Program-made: the position numbers and the translations under genes | Shown: piece by piece, positions 1 to 7,807 of the stretch | Position numbering within the stretch: the first letter of the stretch is position 1 | Layout of the letters: the number at the start of each line of letters is the position of its first letter | Assembly: GCF_018614615.1 (NCBI RefSeq) | Contig: NZ_JAGGOK010000057.1 | Location: 1-45,673, forward strand | Origin: Streptomyces sp. ISL-100 | GTDB taxonomy: Bacteria; Actinomycetota; Actinomycetes; Streptomycetales; Streptomycetaceae | Reading direction: 5' to 3' | DNA length: 45,673 bases | The notes under the pieces: generated by a model | Told to the model about the DNA's origin: nothing | The model's database searches: none | Seen by the model: only the letters and a program-made list of their open reading frames with translations

Positions 1-2
1 CG

Positions 3-704
3 GAAGAGCGGTCACGCTCCGCGCGTTTTCTCGACGCCCCGTGGCGCCGGCCGGCTCTGCTCGGCGCCGCGTGCGCGGCTTTTCTGCTGCTCTTCAGCAC
101 CTTCGTCATGCAGCCCTTCCTCATCCCCAGTGGCTCGATGCAGCCCACCCTGGAGATCGGCGACCGGGTGCTCGTCAACAAGTTGGCGTACCGTTTCGAT
201 TCCGTACCGCAGCGCGGTGATGTGGTCGTCTTCGACGGCACGGGGTCCTTCGTCCGAGAGGCGCCCGCCGGGAATCCGGTCACCGGGCTGGTGCGGTGGG
301 CGGCCGCGGCCGTGGGACTGGCCGAGCCCGCCGAGACCGACTACATCAAGCGCGTGGTGGGCGTGGGGGGCGACCGGGTCGTGTGCTGCGACAAGCGGGG
401 GAGGGCCGAGGTGAACGGCCGGCCGGTGGACGAGGAGTACCTGTATCCGGGCGACGCCCCGTCGCGGGTCCCGTTCGACGTCGTCGTACCGCAGGGGACG
501 CTGTGGGTCATGGGTGACCACAGATCGCGCTCCCGCGACTCCCGGGACCATCTGGGTGAGCCGGGCGGAGGCATGGTGCCCGTCGAGAAGGTCGTGGGGC
601 GGGCGGACTGGATCGGCTGGCCGGCGGGCCGCTGGGGCTCGCTGGAGCGGCCGGACGCCTATACGGACGTACGCGCGCCGGGGCCGGTCGGGTCCCATGG
701 GTAA
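3..704 (+). CDS. sipW: Signal peptidase I (SipW), N-terminus cut by window edge
   Basis: Membrane-bound serine protease that removes signal peptides from Sec and Tat substrates on the outer face of the membrane. The frame is open at the left edge, so the true start lies outside. Visible are an arginine-rich cytoplasmic stretch, one membrane segment (about 51-107), the catalytic Ser box IPSGSMQPT just after it, and the general-base Lys in DYIKRVVGVGGD, followed by the conserved GDHRSRSRDSR box. It has no C-terminal membrane anchor, unlike SipX and SipY. An adjacent Cys pair (VVCCDK) is shared with SipX and SipZ. Its last 8 bases overlap the sipX start, so the two are probably translationally coupled. 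It is the first visible member of the four-gene family known from Streptomyces; the W/X/Y/Z letters are assigned by order. Confidence 0.93.
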   Translation, partial: EERSRSARFLDAPWRRPALLGAACAAFLLLFSTFVMQPFLIPSGSMQPTLEIGDRVLVNKLAYRFDSVPQRGDVVVFDGTGSFVREAPAGNPVTGLVRWAAAAVGLAEPAETDYIKRVVGVGGDRVVCCDKRGRAEVNGRPVDEEYLYPGDAPSRVPFDVVVPQGTLWVMGDHRSRSRDSRDHLGEPGGGMVPVEKVVGRADWIGWPAGRWGSLERPDAYTDVRAPGPVGSHG

Positions 705-1746
705 CCGGGGGCGGGCACGGGCGAGCCACCGTGCGGACACCCGGCTGCCCACGGGTACGCGGCCGACGAGCGGGCCCGCGCTGCCGGGGCGGGCGGACCG
801 GCGCAAGCTGGCGCGGCGGGTCAAGCGGCGGCGGCAGAGGTCGGCCGTCAAAGAGATACCGATCCTGATAACGGTGGCGCTGCTGATCGCGCTCGTACTC
901 AAGACCTTCCTGGTGCAGGCCTTCGTGATCCCGTCGGGCTCGATGGAGCAGACGATCCGGATCGGCGACCGGGTGCTGGTCGACAAGTTGACACCGTGGT
1001 TCGGATCCAAGCCGGAGCGCGGTGATGTCGTGGTTTTCAAGGACCCCGGCGGCTGGCTGAAGGAAGAGAAGACCGACATCAAGGACGACCCGGTCGTCGT
1101 CAAGCAGATCAAGGACGGCCTGACCTTCATCGGGCTGCTGCCGTCCGAGGACGAACAGGACCTCATCAAGCGAGTGGTCGCGGTCGGTGGGGACACCGTC
1201 AAGTGCTGCGACAAGGACCGGCGGGTCACCGTCAACGGCGTACCGCTCGCGGAGCCGTATCTGAATCCGGGCGACCGTCCTTCTGACCTGGCGTTCGATG
1301 TGAAGGTGCCCGCCGGGCGGCTGTTCGTGATGGGGGACCACCGGTCGAACTCGGCCGATTCCCGTTTCCACTTGGACGAGAAGTTCGAGGGCACGGTCGG
1401 GGAGGAGGAGGTCGTCGGGCGGGCCGTCGTCATCGCGTGGCCGTTCAGCCACTGGCGGAAGCTGGAGGAGCCCGAGACGTACGCGAGCGTTCCTGATCCG
1501 CGCGGCGGGGCGACGTCCGCCACCGGCCCGTCGAATAGGGTGTCGTCCCAGGATCCGAACGCGATGATCCTGCTCCCGACCCCTGCGGAACTCCCGCTCG
1601 TTATGGGAGTGGTGGGCCTGCGTCAGGTTTGGCGTGGGCGGTGGAACGGAGTAAGGAGTGGATGTGGGGGATTTGGCGGTCGGCGCACGATCCGAACGCG
1701 ACGAGCCCGAGGAACGACCGGAGTCACCCGCAGCCGTGAGCGATGA
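697..1746 (+). CDS. sipX: Signal peptidase I (SipX)
   Basis: Type I signal peptidase, 349 aa. ATG 697 lies inside the end of sipW (8-base overlap). The frame is open further upstream, but that part only shadows sipW. The N-terminus is basic (KLARRVKRRRQR), then comes a membrane segment (IPILITVALLIALVLKTF), the Ser box IPSGSMEQT, the Lys box DLIKRVVAVGGD with an adjacent CC pair, and GDHRSNSADSR. A second hydrophobic stretch near residue 290 (ILLPTPAELPLVMGVVGL) gives a C-terminal anchor, followed by a basic, low-complexity tail. That tail is encoded in the 83 bases that also encode the start of sipY in another frame. Confidence 0.93.
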   Translation: MGNRGRARASHRADTRLPTGTRPTSGPALPGRADRRKLARRVKRRRQRSAVKEIPILITVALLIALVLKTFLVQAFVIPSGSMEQTIRIGDRVLVDKLTPWFGSKPERGDVVVFKDPGGWLKEEKTDIKDDPVVVKQIKDGLTFIGLLPSEDEQDLIKRVVAVGGDTVKCCDKDRRVTVNGVPLAEPYLNPGDRPSDLAFDVKVPAGRLFVMGDHRSNSADSRFHLDEKFEGTVGEEEVVGRAVVIAWPFSHWRKLEEPETYASVPDPRGGATSATGPSNRVSSQDPNAMILLPTPAELPLVMGVVGLRQVWRGRWNGVRSGCGGFGGRRTIRTRRARGTTGVTRSRER

Positions 1747-2569
1747 CGTACGGGGTGAAGACCCGAGCAGCAGCGACAGCAGTGGCGAGGGCGCGGGGCC
1801 GAAGAAGCCGCGCTCGTTCTGGAAGGAGCTGCCGCTGCTGATCGGCATCGCGCTCCTGCTCGCGTTGCTGATCAAGACCTTCCTGGTGCAGGCGTTCTCG
1901 ATCCCCTCGGACTCGATGCAGGACACCTTGCAGCGGGGCGACCGAGTGCTGGTCGACAAACTGACACCGTGGTTCGGCTCCGAGCCGGAGCGGGGCGAGG
2001 TCGTGGTGTTCCACGACCCGGGCGGCTGGCTCGAGACCACCGCGGCACCGGACCCGAACGTCGTACAGAAGTTCCTCAGCTTCATCGGCCTGATGCCGTC
2101 CGCGGAGGAGAAGGACCTGATCAAGCGGGTCATCGCGGTCGGCGGGGACACGGTCGAGTGCAAGAAGAACGGGCCGGTCAAGGTCAACGGGAAGGCGCTC
2201 GACGAGAAGTCGTACATCTTCCCCGGTGACACTCCGTGCAACGACGAGCCCTTCGGGCCGCTCAAGGTGCCGGACGGCCGGATCTGGGTGATGGGCGACC
2301 ACCGCCAGAACTCGCTGGACTCGCGTTACCACCAGGAGCTGCCGGGTCACGGCACGGTCGCGAACGACGAGGTCGTCGGGCGCGCCATCGTGGTGGCGTG
2401 GCCGGTCAACCGCTGGTCCACGCTGCCGGTTCCGGGCACGTTCGACCAGCAGGGTCTCAACGCCGCCGGTGTCGCCATGGCGGCGCCCGGGGCGATGGGG
2501 CTCGCGGGAGCGGTGCCGCTGGTGCTGTGGCGCAGGCGGAGGCTGACCGGCGGGCGTACCGCCGGGTAG
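1664..2569 (+). CDS. sipY: Signal peptidase I (SipY)
   Basis: Type I signal peptidase, 301 aa from GTG 1664. This start is preferred over GTG 1658 because AAGGAG at 1653-1658 is then 5 bases away rather than overlapping the codon. An acidic, Ser-rich cytoplasmic head of about 45 residues precedes the membrane segment LPLLIGIALLLALLIKTF. The catalytic Ser is in IPSDSMQDT and the Lys in DLIKRVIAVGGD. The adjacent CC pair of the paralogues is replaced by two separated Cys (VECKKNG and TPCNDE). The C-terminus carries a second membrane segment (GAMGLAGAVPLVLW) with a basic cytoplasmic end. In Streptomyces lividans SipY is reported as the main enzyme; whether that holds here is inference. Confidence 0.92.
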   Translation: MGDLAVGARSERDEPEERPESPAAVSDDVRGEDPSSSDSSGEGAGPKKPRSFWKELPLLIGIALLLALLIKTFLVQAFSIPSDSMQDTLQRGDRVLVDKLTPWFGSEPERGEVVVFHDPGGWLETTAAPDPNVVQKFLSFIGLMPSAEEKDLIKRVIAVGGDTVECKKNGPVKVNGKALDEKSYIFPGDTPCNDEPFGPLKVPDGRIWVMGDHRQNSLDSRYHQELPGHGTVANDEVVGRAIVVAWPVNRWSTLPVPGTFDQQGLNAAGVAMAAPGAMGLAGAVPLVLWRRRRLTGGRTAG

Positions 2570-2619
2570 GGTGCCGCTCGGATCAGCGATTTTCGATCTC
2601 CGAGGTGGGGAGCGCTGCG

Positions 2620-3351
2620 ATGGGCGGAACAGGACGTAGAGAAGGCGGCCGCGGCCGGCTCGGCAACGCGTTGTCCGGGCTGGCCGTGGCCGTCGGCTGT
2701 GTGCTCTTCCTCGGCGGCTTCGCCTGGGGAGCTGTGCAGTACAAGCCGTACACGGTGCCGACCGATTCGATGACGCCCTCCATCAAGGCGGGGGACCGGG
2801 TGCTCGCGCAGCGAATAGACGGCGGCGAGGTGCGGCGCGGAGACGTGGTGATCTTCACCGACTCCGTGTGGGGCGATCTGCCGATGGTCAAGCGCGTGGT
2901 CGGCATCGGCGGCGACAAGGTCGCCTGCTGCGGCAAGGACGGCCGGCTGACGCTGAACGGCAAGCCCCTCGATGAGCCGTACCTGGCGGGCGGGGAGCCG
3001 GCGTCGACCACTCCCTTCACCTCCGAGGTGCCCGAGGGGCATCTGTTCCTGCTGGGTGACGAGCGGCGTACGTCAGTGGACTCGCGGGGGCACATCGAGG
3101 ACGCCGGGAAGGGAACGGTCCCGGTGGGCAAGGTGGACGCGCGCGTCGATGCCGTTGCCTGGCCGTGGGGCGGGATTCTCGACCGGCCGGACTCCTTTGA
3201 GGCACTGCCCGGCGGGGTTTCCCAGCCCGGACCGGTCGCTCAGGTGCTGGCGGCTGTCGCCGCCGGTGTGGTGCTGATCTTCGGCGGGGCGGCGTACGGA
3301 CCTGTCGCGAAGCGGGTCGGGCGGCGGAAGGCGGGTACCGGTGGACGGTGA
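2620..3351 (+). CDS. sipZ: Signal peptidase I (SipZ)
   Basis: Fourth and most divergent type I signal peptidase, 243 aa. ATG 2620 was chosen because the upstream open frame only shadows sipY; no strong ribosome site is visible. One N-terminal membrane segment (LAVAVGCVLFLGGFAWGAV) is followed by the Ser box VPTDSMTPS and the Lys box PMVKRVVGIGGD with CC. The usual GDHR box reads GDERRTSVDSR. A C-terminal hydrophobic stretch (AQVLAAVAAGVVLIFGGAAY) ends in basic residues, giving a second anchor. The 50-base gap after sipY is the largest in the sip group. The stop overlaps the Nudix gene start by 11 bases. Confidence 0.9.
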   Translation: MGGTGRREGGRGRLGNALSGLAVAVGCVLFLGGFAWGAVQYKPYTVPTDSMTPSIKAGDRVLAQRIDGGEVRRGDVVIFTDSVWGDLPMVKRVVGIGGDKVACCGKDGRLTLNGKPLDEPYLAGGEPASTTPFTSEVPEGHLFLLGDERRTSVDSRGHIEDAGKGTVPVGKVDARVDAVAWPWGGILDRPDSFEALPGGVSQPGPVAQVLAAVAAGVVLIFGGAAYGPVAKRVGRRKAGTGGR

Positions 3352-3871
3352 GGCGACTGTGGAATCGGAAACAGCGGCGCGGGAGCCGGTACAGCTTCGG
3401 AAGGTCGCGCGGGTGATCCTGCTCGACCCGGACGACCGCGTCCTGCTGATGCACGGGTACGAGCCGGAGGACCCTGCGGTGACCTGGTGGTTCACGCCGG
3501 GCGGCGGGCTGGAGGGCGACGAGACGCGCGCCGAGGCCGCGCTGCGCGAGCTCGCGGAGGAGACGGGGATCACAGAGGTCGAGCTCGGCCCGGTGATCTG
3601 GCAGCGGCACTGCTCGTTCGTGTTCGACGGGCGGCGCTGGGACCAGGACGAATGGTTCTACCTGGCCCGTACGACGCGGACCGAGACGGTGCTGGACGGG
3701 CTGACCGGACTGGAGCTGCGGAGCGTCGCGGGGCTGAGGTGGTGGACCTCCGCCGAACTGTCCGCGACGCGTGAGACGGTGTACCCCATCAAGCTCGCCG
3801 GGCTGCTGCGTACGCTGCTCGACGAGGGTCCTCCTGGTACGCCGATGGTCTTGGCCCCGGAAGTCGCATAG
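3341..3871 (+). CDS. Nudix hydrolase
   Basis: Nudix-fold pyrophosphatase, 176 aa, expected to cleave a nucleoside diphosphate linked to some moiety; the substrate cannot be read from sequence. The Nudix box is complete: GGLEGDETRAEAALRELAEE begins the GX5EX7REUXEEXGU pattern near residue 51 and ends in TGI. The core starts with VARVILLDPDDRVLLMHG and the C-terminal part is Trp-rich (WWTSAELS). GTG 3341 overlaps the sipZ stop by 11 bases, so it is probably cotranslated with the sip operon. The functional link to protein secretion is unclear, and this may only be a conserved housekeeping neighbour. Confidence 0.88.
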   Translation: MDGEATVESETAAREPVQLRKVARVILLDPDDRVLLMHGYEPEDPAVTWWFTPGGGLEGDETRAEAALRELAEETGITEVELGPVIWQRHCSFVFDGRRWDQDEWFYLARTTRTETVLDGLTGLELRSVAGLRWWTSAELSATRETVYPIKLAGLLRTLLDEGPPGTPMVLAPEVA

Positions 3872-3926
3872 GGGCGCACGGGGCTGGCGCACAATAGGGG
3901 GACGCAAGGCTGAAGGGGAACATGCC

Positions 3927-4235
3927 ATGAGCGCCGAGGACCTCGAGAAGTACGAGACCGAGATGGAGCTGAAGCTCTACCGGGAGTACCGCGATGTCGT
4001 CGGTCTGTTCAAATACGTGATCGAGACCGAGCGGCGTTTCTACCTCACGAATGACTACGAGATGCAGGTGCACTCGGTCCAGGGTGAGGTCTTCTTCGAA
4101 GTTTCCATGGCGGACGCCTGGGTCTGGGACATGTACAGGCCGGCCAGGTTCGTCAAGCAGGTGCGGGTACTGACGTTCAAGGACGTAAATATCGAGGAGC
4201 TCAACAAGAGCGATCTCGAGCTTCCGAGTGGCTGA
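3927..4235 (+). CDS. DUF2469 family protein
   Basis: Small conserved actinobacterial protein of 102 aa with no assigned function. It begins MSAEDLEKYETEMELKLYRE and continues with aromatic-rich strands (ERRFYLTNDYEM, ADAWVWDMYRPARFVKQVRV). It has no signal peptide or membrane segment, so it is cytoplasmic. ATG 3927 follows AAGGGGA with normal spacing; the frame is open upstream but that part lacks family similarity. The gene sits between the sip-Nudix operon and yraN, as in other actinobacteria. Family assignment is from recognition of the sequence and neighbourhood. Confidence 0.85.
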   Translation: MSAEDLEKYETEMELKLYREYRDVVGLFKYVIETERRFYLTNDYEMQVHSVQGEVFFEVSMADAWVWDMYRPARFVKQVRVLTFKDVNIEELNKSDLELPSG

Positions 4236-4236
4236 C

Positions 4237-4263
4237 TTGTCCACAACTGGCGGGTTGTCCACC
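4237..4263 (+). promoter_or_regulatory. Paired DnaA-box-like sites
   Basis: TTGTCCACA at 4237-4245 is a perfect match to the Streptomyces-type DnaA box. TTGTCCACC at 4255-4263 matches 8 of 9. They are direct repeats 18 bp apart in the gap before yraN. ACAAC (4243-4247) and GTTGT (4254-4258) could also pair as a small hairpin, so a structural role is possible instead. Confidence 0.4.
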
Positions 4264-4317
4264 AAGATCCACTAGTTGGCGGTGATCGCGGCACATTCGG
4301 TTCCGGAGGTGGAACCG

Positions 4318-4686
4318 ATGAACGCGAAGAATGCCACAGGAGCACTCGGCCGGTACGGCGAGGATCTCGCGGTACGCAGGCTGGTCGAGGCCGGAATGAC
4401 CGTCCTGGAGCGCAACTGGCGCTGCCGGGCGGGAGAGATCGACATCGTCGCCCGGGACGGCGATTCACTGGTCATCTGCGAGGTCAAGACCCGCAGAGCC
4501 GGACCGTTCGAGCACCCGATGCAGGCCGTCAGGACCACGAAGGCCGAGCGTCTGCGCCGCCTCGCCGAGCGCTGGACGCACGAGCACGGAGGACCGCCGC
4601 CGGGCGGGGTGCGTATCGACCTTGTCGGGGTGGTGCTGCCCCGGCGCGGGGCACCCGTCGTCGAGCATGCGCGGGGGGTGGCGTGA
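4318..4686 (+). CDS. yraN: YraN / UPF0102 nuclease-fold protein
   Basis: 122-aa protein of the UPF0102 family, which has a Holliday-junction-resolvase-like (PD-(D/E)XK) fold. Key residues are visible: GRYGEDLAVRRL, then the motif GEIDIVARDG, and VICEVKTRR, where the Asp, Glu and Lys form the presumed nuclease core. ATG 4318 is preceded by GGAGG at 4304-4308; the TTG at 4276 has no ribosome site. The stop shares one base with the comM start. The position next to comM and dprA suggests a role in processing incoming or damaged DNA, but the family has no settled function. Confidence 0.88.
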   Translation: MNAKNATGALGRYGEDLAVRRLVEAGMTVLERNWRCRAGEIDIVARDGDSLVICEVKTRRAGPFEHPMQAVRTTKAERLRRLAERWTHEHGGPPPGGVRIDLVGVVLPRRGAPVVEHARGVA

Positions 4687-6314
4687 TGGGGTTCGCGCGC
4701 ACGTGCTCGGTGGCCCTGGTCGGGGTCGAGGGTGTGGTGGTGGAGGTCCAGGCGGACCTGGAGCCGGGAGTGGCCGCCTTCACGCTGGTGGGGCTGCCGG
4801 ACAAAAGCCTGGTCGAGAGCCGGGACCGGGTGCGGGCGGCGGTGGTCAACTCCGGCGCCGACTGGCCGCAGAAGAAGCTCACTGTGGGGCTCAGCCCGGC
4901 CTTCGTACCCAAGAGCGGCAGCGGGTTTGATCTCGCCGTCGCCGTGGCCGTGCTGGGGGCGGCGGAGCGTATCGATCCCAGAGAGATCGCCGATCTGGTG
5001 ATGATCGGGGAGCTGGGACTTGACGGGCGGGTCCGGCCGGTGCGCGGCATCCTGCCTGCCGTCCTCGCCGCGGCCGAAGCCGGGTACCGGCAGGTCGTCG
5101 TACCGGAACTGACGGCGGCGGAGGCCGGGTTGGTGCCCGGAGTCTCGGTTCTCGGCGTGCGGAGCCTGCGCCAGCTCATCGCCGTACTGACCGGGGCCGA
5201 AGTGCCGGAGGAGGCGGGGGACGAGGAAGGGCGGCCCGACGCCATGCTGGCGGGGCTGATGGTGCCGGGCGCCGGGGTGGGTACCGGGCTGGCCATCGGT
5301 GACCGAGGGGGCGGGGGTGACGGCGGCCCGGACCTCGCGGATGTCGCGGGGCAGCACGCGGCTCGTACCGCCCTTGAAGTCGCTGCCGCGGGAGGCCACC
5401 ATCTGCTGCTCCACGGGCCGCCGGGCGCGGGCAAGACGATGCTGGCGGAGCGGATGCCGGCCGTCCTGCCGCCGCTGACCAGGCAGGAGTCGCTGGAGGT
5501 GACCGCCGTGCACTCGGTGGCGGGCATCCTGCCGCCCGGCGAGCCGCTGGTCAGGACAGCGCCGTACTGCGCCCCGCACCATTCGGCGACGATGCAGTCG
5601 CTGGTGGGCGGCGGCAACGGACTGCCGAGGCCGGGGGCCGTCTCGCTGGCGCACCGCGGGATTCTCTTTCTGGACGAGGCTCCAGAATTCAGCGGGCGGG
5701 CCCTGGACTCCTTGCGTCAGCCGCTGGAGTCCGGGCATGTGGTGGTGGCGCGCAGCGGGGGTGTGGTGCGGCTGCCCGCCCGGTTCCTCATGGTCCTGGC
5801 GGCCAATCCGTGCCCGTGCGGACGGCACACCCTGAACGGCTCGGGGTGCGAGTGCCCGCCGTCGGTGATCCGCAAGTACCAGGCGCGGCTGTCGGGGCCG
5901 CTGCTGGACCGGGTCGACCTGCGGGTGGGCGTGGAGCCGGTACAGCGGGCCGATCTGCTGGGCCAGGGCGGCCGGGGCGAGCCGACGGCGGTGGTCGCGG
6001 AACGGGTGCGGGAAGCGCGGGCGCGGGCGGCTGCGCGGCTGGAAGGCACCCCGTGGAACACCAACAGTGACGTGCCGGGGTATGAGCTGCGTACGCGCTG
6101 GCAGCCGGTGGCCGGCGCCCTCGGCGCGGCCGAGCGGGACATGGAGCGCGGGCTGCTGACGGCCCGTGGTCTCGACCGGGTGTTGCGGGTGGCCTGGACC
6201 GTCGCCGACCTGGCGGGCAGCGACCGGCCCGACGCACGCCATGTCGACCTGGCGCTGGAGCTGCGTACGGGGATCGCGCGGGGCGCGCCTGCGCTGATGG
6301 GAGGCGCGGGGTGA
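4686..6314 (+). CDS. comM: ComM-like Mg-chelatase-type AAA+ ATPase
   Basis: AAA+ ATPase of the YifB/ComM family, 542 aa. In naturally competent bacteria ComM is a branch-migration helicase used when taken-up DNA is integrated. The N-terminal Lon-like domain is visible (MGFARTCSVALVGVEG ... AFTLVGLPDKS). Walker A is GPPGAGKTM (near residue 245), Walker B is ILFLDEAPEF, and a Cys cluster (NPCPCGRHTLNGSGCECP) is typical of this family. ATG 4686 overlaps the yraN stop by one base; GTG 4683 is an alternative start. The following gene, dprA, overlaps by 4 bases. Competence in Streptomyces is not established, so the role may be general recombination. Confidence 0.92.
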   Translation: MGFARTCSVALVGVEGVVVEVQADLEPGVAAFTLVGLPDKSLVESRDRVRAAVVNSGADWPQKKLTVGLSPAFVPKSGSGFDLAVAVAVLGAAERIDPREIADLVMIGELGLDGRVRPVRGILPAVLAAAEAGYRQVVVPELTAAEAGLVPGVSVLGVRSLRQLIAVLTGAEVPEEAGDEEGRPDAMLAGLMVPGAGVGTGLAIGDRGGGGDGGPDLADVAGQHAARTALEVAAAGGHHLLLHGPPGAGKTMLAERMPAVLPPLTRQESLEVTAVHSVAGILPPGEPLVRTAPYCAPHHSATMQSLVGGGNGLPRPGAVSLAHRGILFLDEAPEFSGRALDSLRQPLESGHVVVARSGGVVRLPARFLMVLAANPCPCGRHTLNGSGCECPPSVIRKYQARLSGPLLDRVDLRVGVEPVQRADLLGQGGRGEPTAVVAERVREARARAAARLEGTPWNTNSDVPGYELRTRWQPVAGALGAAERDMERGLLTARGLDRVLRVAWTVADLAGSDRPDARHVDLALELRTGIARGAPALMGGAG

Positions 6315-7567
6315 GCGGGGGCGCGGGCGAGCAGACGGTCGGGGAATCCGGTGCGGGAACGGTCGAGGGGGCGGTTGCTGGCGTGGGTCAGGGAGCCGGC
6401 CAGGCAGTGGGGGATCTGGAGCGGCTGGCGCGGGCGGCGTTGACGCGGGTCGTTGAGCCCGGGGACGAGGTCGGCGGGCGGTGGCTTCGGGAGTGTGGGC
6501 CGGTGGAGCTGATGCGCAGGCTCACCTCGCTCGATTTCGACGAAGCGGCCGAGGTGCTCACCGGCGTGACGGGGAAGCGGCTCGGCGGCTACCGGATGCG
6601 GGCGGCGGCCGCCGACCCCGCGCGTGACCTGGCGGCAGTGGCGGAGGTCGGCGGCCGCTTCGTCTGCCCCGGCGACGAGGAGTGGCCCGGGCAACTCGAC
6701 GACCTGGGTGACGGCAGACCGGTCGGGCTGTGGGTGCGGGGGCGGCCGCATCTGCGGATGTGGGCGCTGCGGTCCGTCGCCCTCGTCGGGGCCCGGGCCT
6801 GCACGTCGTACGGCGCACACATGGCGGCGTCAATGGGCGCCGGGCTCGCGGAGCGCGGCTGGGTCGTGGTGTCCGGGGCGGCGTTCGGCGTTGACGGCGC
6901 CGCCCATCGGGGGGTGCTGGCCGCTGGGGGCGCCACCGTGGCGGTGCTGGCGTGCGGGGTCGACGTGGTGTATCCGCGCGGACATGCGGAGTTGATCGGG
7001 CGTATCGCGGAACAGGGCCTGGTGGTCGGGGAGTTGCCGCCCGGAGGGCATCCCACGCCCAGCCGGTTCATCCTCAGGAACCGGGTGATCGCGGCCCTTA
7101 CCCGGGGCACCGTCGTCGTGGAGGCGGAGTACCGCAGTGGCTCGCTCGTCACGGCGCGCAGCGCGCAGCGGCTCGGGCGTTTCACGATGGGCGTGCCGGG
7201 CCCCGCCACCAGTGGACTCTCGGCGGGCGTGCACGAACTCCTGCGGGGCGAGGGCGTGCTGGTCACGGACGCCGCGGAGGTGGTGGAGCTGGTCGGTGAC
7301 ATCGGCGATCTGGCCCCGGCGCGCCGGGGGCCCGTACTGCCCAGGGATCTGCTGGATCCGGTCGCGGCACTCGTACTGGAGTCCCTGCCGGCCCGGGGCT
7401 CCGTCGACGCGCGCGGCGTCGCCCGGTCAGCGGGGACCACCCCCGACGACGCGCTCGGCAAGCTGTACGAACTGCACTCCTTGGGGTTCGTTGAACGGCG
7501 GGGTGACGGCTGGCAGTTGACGCCCGGAGCCATGCACCATGCGAATGTGGGGCGAGGCGGTACTTGA
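6311..7567 (+). CDS. dprA: DNA processing protein DprA
   Basis: DprA/Smf, 418 aa, binds single-stranded DNA and loads RecA in transformation. The central Rossmann-like fold is clear: SVALVGARACTSYG, SGAAFGVDGAAHRGVL, VLACGVDVVYPRGH, FILRNRVIAALT and VVVEAEYRSGSLVTA. The C-terminus has the winged-helix DML1-like domain (VLESLPARGSVDARGVA). The first 45 residues are a Gly-rich extension. GTG 6311 overlaps the comM stop (GTGA), indicating translational coupling. It ends the yraN-comM-dprA run; the next gene, whiG, has its own upstream region. Confidence 0.92.
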   Translation: MSGGAGEQTVGESGAGTVEGAVAGVGQGAGQAVGDLERLARAALTRVVEPGDEVGGRWLRECGPVELMRRLTSLDFDEAAEVLTGVTGKRLGGYRMRAAAADPARDLAAVAEVGGRFVCPGDEEWPGQLDDLGDGRPVGLWVRGRPHLRMWALRSVALVGARACTSYGAHMAASMGAGLAERGWVVVSGAAFGVDGAAHRGVLAAGGATVAVLACGVDVVYPRGHAELIGRIAEQGLVVGELPPGGHPTPSRFILRNRVIAALTRGTVVVEAEYRSGSLVTARSAQRLGRFTMGVPGPATSGLSAGVHELLRGEGVLVTDAAEVVELVGDIGDLAPARRGPVLPRDLLDPVAALVLESLPARGSVDARGVARSAGTTPDDALGKLYELHSLGFVERRGDGWQLTPGAMHHANVGRGGT

Positions 7568-7807
7568 CCAGCGGCATTCGGGTGAAAAGGTACTGCTCAT
7601 GACCTTCTCAGCCCTCCCGGACCGCTTCCCGGGGCTGTCGTACACGTTGACGGCCCCGGGGAGGGGCGTGCCTGACGGCATTCAACTTGAAGGGGGGCAT
7701 CCCATATCCTGCGCGGACTGCGACACCTCAGTCACGCTACGCTCACGAGGTTCCCGCCCAGACGCACCATTCCCCCGACGTCACAGCAGAACGGCTCAAG
7801 GCAACGC
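7568..7807 (+). promoter_or_regulatory. whiG upstream region with possible BldD half-site
   Basis: 240 bases without a gene between dprA and whiG. BldD is known to repress whiG in Streptomyces. At 7731-7738 GTCACGCT fits the left half of the BldD consensus, but the right half does not match. A short palindrome, TTCAACTTGAA, lies at 7681-7691. TACGCT at 7738-7743 could be a -10 box, with no good -35. These are weak, unconfirmed signals. Confidence 0.3.

Noticed and set aside
3771..3926. N-terminal extension of the DUF2469 protein
   Set aside because: The extra residues overlap the end of the Nudix gene and lack a ribosome site; ATG 3927 has one and gives the family length.
4272..6242. Minus-strand open frame of 656 codons across yraN and comM
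   Set aside because: Antisense shadow of comM, whose motifs are complete on the plus strand.
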